Assembly: GCA_002448875.1 (NCBI GenBank)
Contig: DKAS01000192.1
Span: forward strand, 14,379-29,086
Origin: Proteobacteria bacterium UBA6920
GTDB lineage: Bacteria; Pseudomonadota; Gammaproteobacteria; SG8-11
Direction of reading: 5' to 3'
DNA: 14,708 nt
Part shown: one piece after another, positions 13,117 to 14,708 of the stretch
Numbering within the stretch: position 1 is the stretch's first letter
How the letters are laid out: each line of letters opens with the position of its first letter
The notes under the pieces: model-generated
Database searches by the model: none
What the model was told of the DNA's origin: nothing
The model's input: the letters and a program-made list of their open reading frames with translations, nothing else
Translations under genes and position numbers: made by a program

Positions 13117-14708
13117 TCAATTTCCAGCCTCTGCTGCCGGCGTCGCCTTGCAGTCACCGGCCTGCGCCGCCGTCTCCTGGTCCTGGCAATTCCTGCCACC
13201 ATAACCAAGAATTTCCACCTCCAGGAAGCCCATGGCGGTATCGGCAATTGGCGTTCCACTCTTGTCTCCGTTGTCTCCCATCGCATCATCGGCAGCGTTG
13301 CCGGCGCTGCTGCCCAGACCGCTGACACCGGACAAGTCCGCCGCCAGCCCGCCGCTGTCGGCCACCGGCACGCCGATACCGACGCCGCCGACGTCGATAT
13401 TGTCGGCGCCCTTGATTTGCGGCGCGCCGAGAATCACGTCACCCTCGGAGCCTATGCCCGCCTCGCCGGCGTCGATGGTGCCGTGGGGCGCGAACAAGGC
13501 CACCACCGGTTTGTCGCCGGCGTCGCAACCGTTTTGCGGACAGAAGGCGCGGATGCCGCTCCCCGCCGCCGCCGGCGGAAAATCGATGACCAGGTTGCCG
13601 TCGACGTCCAGGGTATGGGTCAGGCCGGCCAGAGCGATGGCGGTTTTCGCGCCGCGACCGGCGTCGATATCGCCGTAGCTGGACCACACCATGATGTTGC
13701 CGCCGCCCAGGGTAAAGATGCGCGATTGATTGACATTGAAATTAGCGTCGACCAGCGCGTAGATGTCGCCTTCCCGGCTTACCACCATGCCCAGTTGTTC
13801 CGGCGTCTTGGCAACAGCATTGTTGGCGGTAATGCCGGCATCCACCCGCCCATGGGGCACCAGCAGGCTGATGCTGCCCCCGTCCAGGGTCTTGATCTGG
13901 CTCAGCATCAATATCAGATTGCCCTGCTCGCCGGTGCTCGCCCCGCCGAACACCTTGGCCAGCAGTTCATAGCTGGGATTGTAATTTTCACCGCCGGAAA
14001 TCCTGGCGTTCTGCGCCAGCTCGCCCAGTTCCTGCAATAACAGACGCATGGCCAGCGCCTGCCGCTGCGCCGCCGGCAACTGCCGGTAAGCGGCCAGGCT
14101 GGGCGCTTCGCCGGCGGTCACCGCGCCGGCGTCTTTAAACAGGCGCTGCAGCGCCGCGCTCACCGCAATCTGCGAACCGGCGCTGTCGTCCGGAGCCAAC
14201 GGCGTCGTCGCCTCTTTGGCGGACAGACGCTGGAAGTAACCGTCGACATAGCCATCCCAATCGGGCAGTACCGGGACGCCGGCGATGAAGGTCAGGTTGG
14301 CGCCCTGATCCGCCAGCCCGGGATGTCCCAGGTTGCCCATGGATACCACGCCGTCGCTGGTGCCCAGATCGATATCGCCGCCGGCCAGCAGTTGCAGGGA
14401 TCCGGGGCCATCGACGCGGTACTGCAGATTGGTGCTGTTGAAAACGCCGGTGGCGCCATCCCGGCTGCGTGTCTGCACGATATCGCCGCTGACGGCCTGC
14501 ACCAGCGACACCTCATTGGCTTGATTGTGTTGAATCCAGAGATCCAGATTGCGCACGTCCTGTTGCGCCTGCAGCACCACGGGCTTGGGCACCCGGATTT
14601 CCAGGACCTGCGTACCCCCGCCAGCGGGGCCGATACTGCCGGTGCGGGTGACCAGATAGACCGGCGCGCCGTCCTGGAGATGAATTGGCTGTGGCGGCAA
14701 CCGATACG
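13117..14708 (-). CDS. Filamentous-haemagglutinin-type exoprotein, C-terminal part (5' end outside window)
   Basis: The frame is open to the right window edge, so the gene continues upstream; about 529 residues and the stop are visible. The TTG at 14700 has no reason to be the true start. The sequence is a Gly/Asp/Ala-rich beta-helix type with recurring GDI/GTID/GNI turns: LLAGGDIDLGTSDGVVSMG, GGGNIMVWSSYGDIDAGRGAKT, APHGTIDAGEAGIGSEGDVI. The order ends with GFLEVEILGYGG and a short Cys-containing tail (NCQDQETAAQAGDCKAT). This matches the C-terminal region of large FHA-family exoproteins (DUF3739 type) exported by two-partner secretion. No VPLP/PEP sorting tail is present. No TpsB/FhaC-type transporter gene is in view; it would have to lie further upstream. 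It is followed by exbB after 91 bp and may be co-transcribed with it as well as separated by the internal Pho-box promoter. Confidence 0.85.
   Translation of the reverse strand, partial: YRLPPQPIHLQDGAPVYLVTRTGSIGPAGGGTQVLEIRVPKPVVLQAQQDVRNLDLWIQHNQANEVSLVQAVSGDIVQTRSRDGATGVFNSTNLQYRVDGPGSLQLLAGGDIDLGTSDGVVSMGNLGHPGLADQGANLTFIAGVPVLPDWDGYVDGYFQRLSAKEATTPLAPDDSAGSQIAVSAALQRLFKDAGAVTAGEAPSLAAYRQLPAAQRQALAMRLLLQELGELAQNARISGGENYNPSYELLAKVFGGASTGEQGNLILMLSQIKTLDGGSISLLVPHGRVDAGITANNAVAKTPEQLGMVVSREGDIYALVDANFNVNQSRIFTLGGGNIMVWSSYGDIDAGRGAKTAIALAGLTHTLDVDGNLVIDFPPAAAGSGIRAFCPQNGCDAGDKPVVALFAPHGTIDAGEAGIGSEGDVILGAPQIKGADNIDVGGVGIGVPVADSGGLAADLSGVSGLGSSAGNAADDAMGDNGDKSGTPIADTAMGFLEVEILGYGGRNCQDQETAAQAGDCKATPAAEAGN

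Overview
All genes recognised in this window lie on the minus strand, so transcription runs from high to low coordinates. The content suggests a Gram-negative proteobacterium, most likely a gammaproteobacterium. It has a Wza-type outer-membrane export protein, an exosortase of the XrtD (VPLPA-CTERM) class with VPLP-type cargo, an outer-membrane porin, an ExbB/ExbD/TonB set and an FHA-type surface exoprotein. No rRNA, tRNA, CRISPR array or transposase was seen.

Right block (14708 to 7708) is a surface/energy-transduction operon. In transcription order it holds the 3' part of a large filamentous-haemagglutinin-type exoprotein, an ExbB proton-channel protein with a large DUF2341/LamG-like periplasmic domain, ExbD, a TonB-like transducer, a putative porin and a secreted coiled-coil protein. 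Gaps from exbB onward are 3 to 27 bp. The 91-bp gap before exbB carries an 18-bp sequence that closely matches a Pho box, 10 bp upstream of a possible -10. From memory, the set resembles the phosphate-starvation-controlled PdtA/PdtB region of Pseudomonas aeruginosa, which has exbB2/exbD2 beside it.

Middle block (7645 to 6736) is a single gene for a VPLPA-CTERM exosortase cargo protein. It has a signal peptide and an intact sorting tail, but an in-frame TGA interrupts it at codon 46. It is flanked by a phased TGTCAC-repeat promoter and a good intrinsic terminator.

Left block (6597 to 1) is a probable exopolysaccharide/exosortase operon. It holds a ribbon-helix-helix regulator, a small VPLPTP-CTERM cargo protein, a polysaccharide export protein, a Wzz/GNVR chain-length protein, a CpsD-like P-loop protein without an obvious tyrosine cluster, exosortase XrtD fused to an EpsI domain, and the start of one more gene at the window edge (ATG at 64).

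Main integrative observation: three separate promoters (before exbB, before the regulator/EPS operon, before the interrupted cargo gene) share TGTCAY repeats on an 11-bp phase, ending exactly 10 bp before a -10-like hexamer. This is the classical geometry of a PhoB-activated promoter. The inference is that exopolysaccharide/exosortase surface sorting and the FHA-ExbBD-TonB surface system may be co-induced by phosphate starvation.
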